Source: Gracilibacillus caseinilyticus (GTDB lineage Bacteria; Bacillota; Bacilli; Bacillales; Amphibacillaceae). Taken from it: a stretch of DNA of 64,000 bases. The stretch is from assembly GCF_022919115.1 (NCBI RefSeq), contig NZ_CP095072.1, forward strand, positions 2,790,001 through 2,854,000, read 5' to 3'. Positions 38,921 through 47,147 of this stretch are shown one piece after another (position 1 is the stretch's first letter; the number at the start of each line of letters is the position of its first letter). The notes beneath the pieces are model-generated. The model worked only from the letters and a program-made list of their open reading frames with translations. It was not told where the DNA came from and made no database searches. Position numbers and translations under genes: made by a program.

Positions 38921-39396
38921 ATGTCAAACAAGAAAACCACGATAGTATTGTTCATGGAGACTATGATAAAGCGATGGCTGCCTATATTATAGCAAACAGA
39001 GCTGCTGCTTATGACCATGAGGTGGTCATTTTTCACACATTTTGGGGATTAAATGCGCTGCGAAAAGATGAACACCTTCATGTAAAAAAAGGATTACTAG
39101 AAGAAATATTTGGAAAAATGATGCCTAAAGGTGCAAACAAAATGGGATTGTCAAAAATGAATTATTTAGGCTTGGGACCACAAATGATTAAACATGTAAT
39201 GAAGAAGCATAATGCTTTACCAGTACACGAGTTGGTGGAAATGGCGCAGGCGCAAGAAGTGAAATTGATTGCTTGCACAATGACAATGGATTTACTCGAA
39301 TTACAAAAAGAAGAATTATTAGAAGACATTGAATATGCAGGGGTTGCAGCATATATTGATGATTCAGAAGATGGAAATATTACATTATTTATTTAA
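38921..39396 (+). pseudogene. DsrE-family sulfur-carrier protein (YrkE-like) with N-terminal frameshift
   Basis: From HGDYDKAMAAYIIANRAAAYDHE to the end, the protein (about 150 residues) matches the DsrE2/YrkE family, which handles sulfane sulfur in the cytoplasm. The expected N-terminus, MSNKKTTIVLF, is read from ATG 38921 in a different frame, with GGGTGGT upstream. The frames meet at about 38950-38955, so one base seems missing. Without correction, translation could only begin at ATG 38908, giving the odd start MGGRYVKQENHDSIV. Cys in IACTMTMDL is the likely sulfur-carrying residue. The gene lies between the CstR-like and rhodanese genes. Confidence 0.75.
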
Positions 39397-39438
39397 AATT
39401 GCTATACTAAGGATAGATAATTTATGGGAGGTATCAAC

Positions 39439-39741
39439 ATGAACGAAATTCAACCAAATCAACTAGCTGAAAAATTAAAAGAAGGAGAAAAACTTCATAT
39501 CGTAGATGTTCGTGAGGATGAAGAAGTAGCACAAGGGATGATCCCAGGAGCAATACAAATCCGTTTAGGAGAAATACCAGATCGGTTGGATGAATTTGAT
39601 CAGAACCAACATTACTATATGATCTGCCGTTCAGGTGCAAGAAGTGGACGTGCTACAGAATATCTAGAAGCAAATGGTATTAAAGCGACAAACATGACAG
39701 GTGGCATGCTAGCGTGGGAAGATGAAGTCGTATTACCATAA
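39439..39741 (+). CDS. rhodanese-domain sulfurtransferase
   Basis: 100 residues, a single rhodanese domain. HIVDVREDEEVAQGMIPGAIQIRLGEIPDRL is the usual start, and the active-site loop is CRSGAR. The Cys carries sulfane sulfur. GGGAGG precedes the ATG at 39439. Together with the CstR-like repressor and DsrE-like protein it forms a persulfide detoxification or relay set like B. subtilis yrkD-F. Confidence 0.92.
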   Translation: MNEIQPNQLAEKLKEGEKLHIVDVREDEEVAQGMIPGAIQIRLGEIPDRLDEFDQNQHYYMICRSGARSGRATEYLEANGIKATNMTGGMLAWEDEVVLP

Positions 39742-39750
39742 GGTGATAGC

Positions 39751-39791
39751 AGAGAAATCAGTTCGTGTTAATCGAACTGATTTCTCTTTCA
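39751..39791 (+). terminator. terminator after the rhodanese gene
   Basis: AGAGAAATCAGTTCG and CGAACTGATTTCTCT are a perfect 15-bp stem, followed by TTTC. Confidence 0.85.
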
Positions 39792-39932
39792 TGTATAGAA
39801 AGAATTTATTAAATAAATATCAAATGATATTGATTGTTTGATACTATTTATATTAAAATGGATAGGAATATAGTTTTGATAGAACTAAATAATTGGAAAG
39901 AAATGTGATAAAATAGTACTATATAATTAGAA

Positions 39933-40018
39933 AAGGCAAATCTATTGAAAAATAGAGACGCAAAACCACAGATCTAAGGTGAAATTTCACGACGATGGCT
40001 GGGTTACCTGATAAATAT
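39933..40018 (+). ncRNA. c-di-GMP-I (GEMM) riboswitch
   Basis: The conserved GEMM blocks are visible in order: GGCAAA, then GACGCAAAACCACAGATCTA, then AAGG...., then GATGGCTGGGTTACC. These form the P1a/P1b two-helix fold that binds c-di-GMP. A terminator follows at 40026-40054 and then the diguanylate cyclase gene at 40161, so the riboswitch probably adjusts synthesis of that enzyme to c-di-GMP. Nothing else is seen in the 39792-40160 gap. Confidence 0.9.
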
Positions 40019-40025
40019 CACAGGG

Positions 40026-40054
40026 GAACCTATACATTTTTGTATGGGTTTTTT
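40026..40054 (+). terminator. riboswitch expression-platform terminator
   Basis: AACCTATAC and GTATGGGTT around ATTTTT, then TTTTTT. Lies eight bases after the aptamer. Confidence 0.8.
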
Positions 40055-40160
40055 AGATGACATAATTTATATCCTCCTGTATGAAATATGTGAGCTAAGG
40101 TAATCAACTTCATTTTAATAGTATCTTAAAACGGTAATACCAGACAAGGAGCTTAGAATA

Positions 40161-42002
40161 ATGCGCAATAGAGATTACAAGCTTGTTAGTTTATTTTTTT
40201 TTATACTTGCGTTGACTGTCATGGCGCAATATCTTTCCATCCCTTTGATCTTCGGTGTTACATTAAGCTTTTCGTCAATCCTCTACCTAGCTGCTATACG
40301 CATATTCGGTGTGCGATTCGCTCTTCTGTTAGTAAGTGTAATGAGCGGTATCACTTACTTCACGGGAATGGATAACGGCTTTGTTTTCTATAGCATAATA
40401 GAAGTATTACTAATTGGTTCTTTATATGTGACAAAAAGGAAAGACTTGTTCACCTGGAGTTTTGCGTATTCTTTATTGATATTTTTAGTATATTCTTTAA
40501 TCGTCTTATTTTATTCAGATCTATTACCTCATTCCCGTGAATTGACAGATTTTCTAGTTGTACAATCGGTGACAGAAATATTGTTTGCTGCACTTGTTGC
40601 GGATATAGTTTGTGATTATCTACCTCTTGTACCGAAATTTAAGAAGTACTTTCGGCATCAGCATCGCTTATATTTTGGGCAAGTCATTTCACATATATTA
40701 ATCTTTTCTGCAGTTCTTCCATTACTGATCATTATTTTAGTGAACACCAAAGAGATGGAGAATGATTTATATCAGCTTTATCACGAAGAGCATCAGCAGT
40801 TAATAGAGCAGGTTCAATATAAAATTGATGAAATGGATTCCACTGAAATTCAAAACTATGATTTGAATGCGATATCGGAAAAAGCAAGAATCAAGGAAGT
40901 ATTTGATCATTTTATCGGACATACAAATAAACGAATTTTCATTCTAGACAAGGATAATCAATTATGGGTAGATGCTAATCAATTGACAGCTAAAACGAAT
41001 ATTGAATATTTTACAACTGGTTTTGTGAAAGAGATACATACGGATGGTTCCATTTGGCTGCCGATAAGAACTCCCACTATCTTTGATTGGGCACAAGGTT
41101 ATTACATAGGTGAAATGAATTTTTTGAATAAAAGTACCTATCTGGTCATTCCGACGCAAAGTGAAGTATTGGAATTAACTCGTAACTTAATTGATTATTT
41201 ACTATTTGCATTATTCGTATTGTTTGTGGCTTTATTCTTTGGCATGCTTGTCAATAGAATTTTATCAAATTCCTTAACTCGTCTTACCCAAATGACGAGT
41301 GATCTTCCTGAAAAAATGCAGCGACAGGAACGGTTCTTCTGGCGTGATACATCTATTTTTGAATTTTCGAAATTAGGATTAAATATTGAAAAAGTGGCAA
41401 ATCGTCTTCAGTCGATGTTTATCGAAGTCAGAAAGAAAAATGAGCTATTAACTGCCCGAACAGATCAATTGATGGCATCAGAAGCAAAACTATACCAATT
41501 AGCACACTTTGATACATTAACTAATTTACCAAATCGGCATTCCTTTCACACGGATTTAAGTGAATGTTTAGATCGTGAGATCCGCGAAGAGCGCCTTGCT
41601 ATTATTTTTATAGATTTAGATAAATTTAAACAAGTAAATGATACTCTCGGCCATAGTGGTGGGGATTTGCTTTTAAAAGTATTGGCAAAGAGATTAAAAG
41701 AATTTCAACGATCAAAGCCCGTTATTTTTTACCGTTTGGCCGGTGATGAATTTGTAGGTATTGTAGAAATAGCACAGAATGAAGAAGTCGACCAACTATG
41801 CGAAGAGTTACTATCAATTATTCAGCAGCCACTTCTGATTAATCAAAAAGAAATGCTTCTATCTGCCAGTATCGGATTGAGCTTCTTTCCGGATCACGGA
41901 AACACAATTGACGAATTATTGCACCATGCAGATACGCTAATGTATGAAGAGAAAAAGCTGCATCATAGAACGCTGGAAACAGCTAAGAAGACAGACAGTT
42001 GA
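40161..42002 (+). CDS. membrane diguanylate cyclase without I-site
   Basis: 613 residues. Five or six N-terminal helices (LFFFILALTVMAQYL to ILIFSAVLPLLIIILV), an extracytoplasmic sensor region (about 200-335), another helix (LLFALFVLFVALFFGMLV), a HAMP-like linker and coiled coil, and a GGDEF domain (about 450-605). The site is RLAGDEF (AGDEF at 527-531), a variant known in active cyclases; IDLDKFKQVNDTLGH is intact. The RxxD product-inhibition site upstream reads SKPV, so allosteric feedback is missing. It makes c-di-GMP from two GTP. The riboswitch just upstream may supply feedback at the RNA level. AAGGAG precedes the ATG. Confidence 0.88.
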   Translation: MRNRDYKLVSLFFFILALTVMAQYLSIPLIFGVTLSFSSILYLAAIRIFGVRFALLLVSVMSGITYFTGMDNGFVFYSIIEVLLIGSLYVTKRKDLFTWSFAYSLLIFLVYSLIVLFYSDLLPHSRELTDFLVVQSVTEILFAALVADIVCDYLPLVPKFKKYFRHQHRLYFGQVISHILIFSAVLPLLIIILVNTKEMENDLYQLYHEEHQQLIEQVQYKIDEMDSTEIQNYDLNAISEKARIKEVFDHFIGHTNKRIFILDKDNQLWVDANQLTAKTNIEYFTTGFVKEIHTDGSIWLPIRTPTIFDWAQGYYIGEMNFLNKSTYLVIPTQSEVLELTRNLIDYLLFALFVLFVALFFGMLVNRILSNSLTRLTQMTSDLPEKMQRQERFFWRDTSIFEFSKLGLNIEKVANRLQSMFIEVRKKNELLTARTDQLMASEAKLYQLAHFDTLTNLPNRHSFHTDLSECLDREIREERLAIIFIDLDKFKQVNDTLGHSGGDLLLKVLAKRLKEFQRSKPVIFYRLAGDEFVGIVEIAQNEEVDQLCEELLSIIQQPLLINQKEMLLSASIGLSFFPDHGNTIDELLHHADTLMYEEKKLHHRTLETAKKTDS

Positions 42003-42196
42003 AGGACGTTGGTAAAATGGATTTGCAAATGTTACTGAGCTGATTTGTAAGCCCTTTGTTTTCTGCGATGTTTGTGGTGGCAAGGTGCATCACGTATGAA
42101 CAATTTTAGGTGAGCATTACAAAAAATTTGTCAGACACAGAATAGACTCGTATATATTAATCTTGCTTAGCAGATGCTAAGTGAGAGGTGATAAGA

Positions 42197-42358
42197 ATGA
42201 ATCCAAATAAAAAAGCAAAAGTCGGAGAAAAAAATTATCAACCCGACGATTATAAGCAAACAGATGAACTTAGCAAAGGTTTAGCAGAAACACATGAACA
42301 AGCCATTGACACTTTAAAAGAAGGATATAACGAAGAGGCCGAGAAAAAGGATTTCTAG
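42197..42358 (+). CDS. YozQ-like small protein (DUF4025)
   Basis: 53 residues, too short for many ORF scans. It reads MNPNKKAKVGEKNYQ then PDDYKQTDELSKGLAETHEQ, resembling YozQ of B. subtilis (DYKxxD..TKGLATTHEQ). Hydrophilic, soluble, no known function; several such peptides belong to the spore or general stress set. GAGAGGTG precedes the ATG. A terminator follows seven bases after the stop. Confidence 0.75.
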   Translation: MNPNKKAKVGEKNYQPDDYKQTDELSKGLAETHEQAIDTLKEGYNEEAEKKDF

Positions 42359-42364
42359 TCAAAT

Positions 42365-42429
42365 AAAAGCCGAACATAACACAAAATGTCATCAAGCATG
42401 CCTTTTGTTATGTTCGGCTTTTCTCTTTT
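42365..42429 (+). terminator. terminator after yozQ, twin of the one at 36.2 kb
   Basis: AAAAGCCGAACATAAC and GTTATGTTCGGCTTTT flank a 26-base loop; a T-rich tail follows. The stem nearly equals that at 36203-36252. Confidence 0.8.
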
Positions 42430-42439
42430 GCTTTTTAAA

Positions 42440-42600
42440 ATGCCGAGAAGTAACAGCTTGCCAAAGTATCAAGCTGAGTGCTCATCCAACGCTCCGAAAA
42501 ACTCCCTTTCCGAGGGACTGCAAACTTTGAAAAGAAGATCGCTTTCCAAAGTGGAGCTTCAGTTCGCACTTTTTTAAGCAGAGTTTGATCCATGTTTTGG
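42440..42600. repeat. dispersed repeat segment shared with the 59.3-kb region
   Basis: AGTATCAAGCTGAGTGCTCATCCAAC (about 42466-42491) matches AGTATCAAGATGAGTGCTCATTCAAC at about 59357-59382. Its later part (GATCGCTTTCCAAAGTGGAGCT) resembles GGTCGCTTCACAAAGTGGATCT near 58579. No coding function is evident. The rest of the gap to 42848 shows no gene. Confidence 0.55.
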
Positions 42601-42848
42601 CGTGGTCCATCATTCAAAAATAACATAACATAGATGAAACGTATTTTTTTATCAAGTCCGACTGAGAATTAGAGACTGTTCCGAAAGAAATTGCTTGATT
42701 CGTATATTTCAGATATAATATTTTGTGCATTTTATGATATGATTAAGAGTGTGTTTCTGAAATTATTTTCTAAATATCGAATTAACGTCATATAGTATAA
42801 GTGATGTACGAATGTTATAAGTTGAGATTGAAAAGGGAGCGTTCAATT

Positions 42849-43625
42849 GTGTTTATCGAAGTCGGTCAATTAAACATACATTATAAACAAACTGGAGAGG
42901 GGCGCCCGATTGTGATGCTGCATGGTTGGGGAACGAGTCTCGATTTATTTGATGACCTGCAGCAGAAGCTGAGTAACCATTTTCAGGTTACTTCACTTGA
43001 TTTTCCTGGATTTGGAGCGAGTGATGATCCGAGTGAATCATGGAATGTCGATCAATACACCGATTTTTTAGAGAAGTTTCTGCAAAAATTACAAATAACC
43101 AATCCTATTTTAATTGGTCATTCTTTTGGCGGACGGGTATCGATTAAGTATGCTGATCGTCATCAGCAAGGTGTGCACAAAATCATCTTGATAGGCAGTG
43201 CCGGAATCAAGCCGAAGCGCAAAGTAGATTATTATGTGAAAGTATACAGCTATAAAACATTAAAGAAAGTGCTTAGTTTACCGGGCATTAACCGGTATAA
43301 AGACGATATTATTGCGAAATATCGAGGAAAAGCAGGTTCGGCTGACTATCAAAATGCTTCACGTGTGATGCAGCAAACATTAAGCAAAGTCGTGAATGAA
43401 GATCTGCAGCATCATATGCCAAATATTAAAGCACCTACTTTACTTATTTGGGGAGCAAATGATACTGCTACACCCGTTAGTGATGCAAAGGTAATGGAAC
43501 AGCTGATCCCTAATGCGGGTCTGGCCGTCATTGAAAATGCTACTCATTACGTGTTTCTTGAACACAAGCAGAGGGTAGCCATTATTATAGATACTTTTTT
43601 AGAAGAAGATAAAGGAGCAGTTTGA
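42849..43625 (+). CDS. alpha/beta hydrolase, first gene of a Mur-ligase operon
   Basis: 258 residues. Alpha/beta-hydrolase landmarks: oxyanion-hole HGWGTS, nucleophile elbow GHSFGG (Ser), the acid in LLIWGANDTATP and catalytic His in ENATHYVFLE. GTG at 42849 with AAAGGGAG eight bases upstream gives the family-like start VFIEVGQLNIHY; the frame opens upstream at 42801 without a ribosome site. The stop overlaps the next gene's start by four bases, so it is tightly coupled with the MurF-like ligase and the D-Ala-D-Ala ligase homologue. Substrate unknown; a hydrolase acting on cell-wall precursors or esters is a guess from context. Confidence 0.8.
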   Translation: MFIEVGQLNIHYKQTGEGRPIVMLHGWGTSLDLFDDLQQKLSNHFQVTSLDFPGFGASDDPSESWNVDQYTDFLEKFLQKLQITNPILIGHSFGGRVSIKYADRHQQGVHKIILIGSAGIKPKRKVDYYVKVYSYKTLKKVLSLPGINRYKDDIIAKYRGKAGSADYQNASRVMQQTLSKVVNEDLQHHMPNIKAPTLLIWGANDTATPVSDAKVMEQLIPNAGLAVIENATHYVFLEHKQRVAIIIDTFLEEDKGAV

Positions 43626-45199
43626 TCATGCAAATCGTTTTAAGCCTATTGAGTGTCATATGGATCGCCTATCTGTTCTTCCGGGTAAAACAAGGCCTTC
43701 ATATGTTGCAATTAAACAGTTATTTCAATAATCGTCTATATCGATGGATGACAGGGCATCGCATGCGTGTTTTTCCTATTAATGAATGGCTTGCGTTAGT
43801 CGTTTCCATTATTTATTATTTCACGGAAAATTGGATTGTCTTTTTGATCGTGTTATTAGGACTTTTCGTACCAAGAAACAAACAAGAGAAGAAAAAGCTT
43901 GTTGTAACAGCCCGTGTAAAACGTCTGATTATTACAATCTTCATTATTTATCTCTTTTTGATTGCTACTAGCTTACATTTTATCTGGAATGATTACCCAT
44001 TAAGCTATGCTGTTTTTGTAATCGTATTAGGATCATTGTTTACATATGGTATTATTTTATTAGCAAATTTGATAAATCGTCCGATCGAAAATAGAATTAA
44101 AGAACACTATTATCAGGATGCGAAACGAATTATTGACAGTGCGACGAACACAGAAACGGTTGGTATTACAGGAAGTTTTGGAAAAACAAGCACGAAATTT
44201 ATCTTGGATACAATCTTATCCTCTCATTTTAATACGTTGAAAACACCAAACAGTTTTAATACAAAAATCGGGGTTACTATTACCATCCGTAATTCTCTCA
44301 AGCCGTATCATGATGTGTTCATTGCGGAAATGGGCGCAAAAGAGCCAGGCAATATTCAGGAAATTTGTGAGCTCGTTAGTCATAAATATGCGATTCTAAC
44401 TGCCATTGGTGAGCAGCATTTAGAAACCTTTAAAACATTAGAAAATATTAAAAAGACAAAATTTGAAATTGTCGAATCGTTACCAGAGGATGGTATCGCC
44501 TTTTTAAATGGTGATGACGAGAACATTATGTCTTATACGCCAAAGAATCCATGTCGCAAAGTTTATTTTGCGATTGATGATCAATCAGCTGATTATGTGG
44601 CATCTAACATACGTTTTCACAATAAAGGGACGACATTCACCGTTTCTAATAAAGCAGGAACATTGCATGCTGATTTTGAGACGAAATTATTAGGAAAGCA
44701 TAATGTGTACAATATTCTAGCGGCGATAAGTGTTGCCTGGGAAATGAATGTGCCGTTAAATAAACTGCAGCTAGGTGTAAAGAAAATCCAAGCAGTTAAA
44801 CACCGAATGGAAATTAAGAAAGGCTTCGGTAATTTGACAGTAATTGATGATAGTTTTAACTCTAATCCGACTGGTTCCCGAATGGCATTAGAAGTACTAG
44901 GAACAATGGAAGGCTTTAAAGTCCTTGTGACACCAGGTATGGTTGAGTTAGGTGATAAAGAGTTTGAATATAACAAAATGTTTGGACAGTATGCAGCCGA
45001 TGCCTGTGATTATGTTATTTTAGTCGGTGCGAAACAAACCAAACCAATTCAGGATGGCCTTCGTGAGAAAAATTATCCAGAGGACCAACTGTTTATCGCT
45101 ACAGATTTAAATCATGCAATATCTCAAATCCAGGCGTTGAATCGTCAGGACGCTATAATTTTACTAGAAAATGATTTGCCGGACACGTACAATGAGTAA
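43622..45199 (+). CDS. MurF-like Mur ligase with N-terminal membrane domain
   Basis: 525 residues. Unlike standard MurF (about 450 residues, soluble), it begins with roughly five hydrophobic helices (residues 4-160, for example IVLSLLSVIWIAYLFF, RLIITIFIIYLFLIAT, YAVFVIVLGSLFTYGIILLAN). The ligase part follows: P-loop GITGSFGKTSTKF, PNSFNTKIGVT, EMGAKEPGNI, GEQHLETF, the KHRMEIK motif and DDSFNSNPTGSRMAL. It should add a D-Ala-D-Ala-like dipeptide to a UDP-MurNAc-tripeptide-type acceptor, at the membrane. It overlaps the hydrolase gene and precedes the Ddl homologue, so this looks like an alternative branch of cell-wall precursor synthesis. Confidence 0.82.
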   Translation: MIMQIVLSLLSVIWIAYLFFRVKQGLHMLQLNSYFNNRLYRWMTGHRMRVFPINEWLALVVSIIYYFTENWIVFLIVLLGLFVPRNKQEKKKLVVTARVKRLIITIFIIYLFLIATSLHFIWNDYPLSYAVFVIVLGSLFTYGIILLANLINRPIENRIKEHYYQDAKRIIDSATNTETVGITGSFGKTSTKFILDTILSSHFNTLKTPNSFNTKIGVTITIRNSLKPYHDVFIAEMGAKEPGNIQEICELVSHKYAILTAIGEQHLETFKTLENIKKTKFEIVESLPEDGIAFLNGDDENIMSYTPKNPCRKVYFAIDDQSADYVASNIRFHNKGTTFTVSNKAGTLHADFETKLLGKHNVYNILAAISVAWEMNVPLNKLQLGVKKIQAVKHRMEIKKGFGNLTVIDDSFNSNPTGSRMALEVLGTMEGFKVLVTPGMVELGDKEFEYNKMFGQYAADACDYVILVGAKQTKPIQDGLREKNYPEDQLFIATDLNHAISQIQALNRQDAIILLENDLPDTYNE

Positions 45200-45235
45200 A
45201 CGTGTCTGGTTTAGAAATTGAAGGAGGAAAAGACT

Positions 45236-46414
45236 GTGAAAACAAAAGTAGCTGTCATTTTTGGTGGTGTATCAGTAGAGCACGAAGTATCGGTTATTTC
45301 GGCGCTACAGGCAATCAATGCCATGGACTCATCTAAATATGAAGCAATCCCAGTATATATAAGTAAATCACGTGAATGGTATACAGGTGATGTATTAAAA
45401 GATATTGAAAATTATAAAAATTTGGATCAGCTTTTTAAAGACGCTGACAAAGTCGTATTTGAACAGGAAAATGAGAATACAATTGTATTAAAGAAAAAAG
45501 AACGTTCTATGTTTTCCAAAGGTCTAATTACGAGCGTAGATGTGGTTTTCCCAGTTATTCATGGTACTAACGGGGAAGATGGTTCTTTACAAGGCTATTT
45601 GGAATTATTAGGCATTCCTTATGTAGGTTGTGATGTAGCTTCTTCTGCTGCTGGAATGGATAAAGTGATGATGAAACAAATTCTAAGAGATGCAGGTGTT
45701 CCGATCGTGGATTACCAATGGTTTTATGCAAGTCAGTGGCATGAAGACCAGGAGAAAATCAAGCAATTAGCGGAACAAGTAGGCTATCCAGTTATCGTGA
45801 AGCCTGCTAACTTAGGTTCAAGTGTCGGTATTTCCAAAGCGGCAAATGCAGAAGAATTGGAAGAAGCTATAGATCTCGCTGTTTCGTATAGTTTTAAAGT
45901 GATCATTGAGAAAATGGTGACAGATTTAACAGAAGTAAACTGTTCTGTTATCGGAGATTACGAACAGGTCGAAAGCTCTTTTTGTGAACAGGTGTTAAGT
46001 ACAGACGAGATTCTCTCCTATGCTGATAAATACCAAAGCGGAGGAAAAAACGGTGATACGAAAGGGATGGGAAGTGTTAACCGGGTTATTCCTGCAGAAA
46101 TTTCTGAAGATGCAACGATTAGAGTAAAACAATTAGCTGAACAAACATTTAAATTATTAAACGCTAGCGGTGTGTCCCGGATTGACTTTTTGTTGAATCC
46201 GGAAGGTAAAGTATTTGTTAATGAAATTAATACCATTCCTGGTTCTTTATCATTTTATTTATGGGAACCAACCGGTAAAAACTTTGAACAGTTAACTGAT
46301 CAATTGATCCAGCTCGCATTAAAAAGGGAAAGAGAGCGTCAATCGATTCAATTCTCCATCGATACCAACCTTTTCTCTCTTCATAGTAAGAATGGTGGGT
46401 CAAAAGGGAAATAA
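45236..46414 (+). CDS. D-alanine-D-alanine ligase family protein, divergent acceptor loop
   Basis: 392 residues. ATP-grasp ligase with VAVIFGGVSVEHEVSVIS, FPVIHGTNGEDG, PVIVKPANLGSSVGI and NEINTIPG. The omega loop has YADKY followed by an insertion (SGGKNGDTKGMGSVNR), and the segment after NEINTIPG reads SLSFYLWEP where E. coli DdlB has MTSHSLVP; the Ser contacting the second D-Ala thus seems replaced by Tyr (alignment by eye). It may join D-Ala to D-Ala or another D-residue. GTG at 45236 with AAGGAGG at 45221-45227. The hairpin around 45179-45211 lies at the end of the preceding gene; the operon ends in a terminator. Confidence 0.85.
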   Translation: MKTKVAVIFGGVSVEHEVSVISALQAINAMDSSKYEAIPVYISKSREWYTGDVLKDIENYKNLDQLFKDADKVVFEQENENTIVLKKKERSMFSKGLITSVDVVFPVIHGTNGEDGSLQGYLELLGIPYVGCDVASSAAGMDKVMMKQILRDAGVPIVDYQWFYASQWHEDQEKIKQLAEQVGYPVIVKPANLGSSVGISKAANAEELEEAIDLAVSYSFKVIIEKMVTDLTEVNCSVIGDYEQVESSFCEQVLSTDEILSYADKYQSGGKNGDTKGMGSVNRVIPAEISEDATIRVKQLAEQTFKLLNASGVSRIDFLLNPEGKVFVNEINTIPGSLSFYLWEPTGKNFEQLTDQLIQLALKRERERQSIQFSIDTNLFSLHSKNGGSKGK

Positions 46415-46418
46415 AACG

Positions 46419-46456
46419 AAGCACAGAAAATCAATATGCATTTTCTGTGCTTTTTT
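46419..46456 (+). terminator. terminator after the Ddl-like gene
   Basis: AAGCACAGAAAA and TTTTCTGTGC around TCAATATGCA, then TTTTTT. Confidence 0.88.
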
Positions 46457-46529
46457 ATGACCAAAATAATAATTACTCTCAAAAGGGCAGAAGTAAATCT
46501 CGCTAAAGCTTACAAGAAATTCTTGTACT

Positions 46530-46707
46530 GATAATACGGATTATGTGAAGTGGAAGTGTAATGTCAACGTGGTAATTTTGAAAGTTTTATCTGCGTAGCA
46601 AGCTCAGGAAATATGCCCCGCAGGACGCGAAGTGGTTGGCCTGATCCGTATACAAGCACATGAATTATTTCAAAATTACCATTAAGTTGACATAAACCGA
46701 ATTATTG
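46530..46707. repeat. 178-bp member of the dispersed inverted-repeat family
   Basis: Begins GATAATACGGATTATGTGAA and ends GTTGACATAAACCGAATTAT, degenerate versions of the inverted ends of the element at 30954. It carries an insert CAGGAAATATGCCCCGCAGG ACGCG that also appears in the elements at 52.8 and 58.9 kb. The surrounding gap 46457-46769 otherwise holds only the ribosome site of the next gene. Confidence 0.75.
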
Positions 46708-46769
46708 GAAGTTTTGCTTAATGGATATTTATGTTAACATATTCTTGTCAAAGCCAAAAAGGAGAATGA

Positions 46770-47027
46770 ATGGTGTTACAAATTAGTTTGATTATAGCAA
46801 TGATTATTTCCATTATATACGTTATCCGCAAAAGGAAAAAAGCTGGTATCAAAGGGGTTAAGAGTTTTTTAACACCGTTCTGTTTTTACTTGAATGCAAT
46901 CATCTATCTGATCGCCTACTGGTTTGATTCTATCGGAATAATCAGCTGGATGCTCATGATTCTTTTATTCATGATGGCTGCTTATTTTTCAAAATTCACC
47001 TCTGCATCTGCTAGCGATGGAAGTTGA
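46770..47027 (+). CDS. small membrane protein of unknown function
   Basis: 85 residues: two or three hydrophobic segments (LQISLIIAMIISIIYVI; FCFYLNAIIYLIAYWF; ISWMLMILLFMMAAYF) with a basic loop RKRKKAGIKG. AAAAGGAG is six bases before the ATG. I do not recognise a family. It lies upstream of another small membrane protein gene (DUF4181). Confidence 0.65.
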   Translation: MVLQISLIIAMIISIIYVIRKRKKAGIKGVKSFLTPFCFYLNAIIYLIAYWFDSIGIISWMLMILLFMMAAYFSKFTSASASDGS

Positions 47028-47147
47028 TGCGAAAGCACGATGTAGTCCGGGAAAAGGAATGAACCTTTGGAAAGTCTCCTCATAAAAGAGATTATAAAAT
47101 TGCTAAACTACATAACAAATGAGTAAAAAGTATAAAAGGAGAGTTAA

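Noticed and set aside
42386..42577. 63-codon frame over the yozQ terminator and repeat
   Set aside because: Starts inside a terminator loop and covers repeat sequence; not gene-like.
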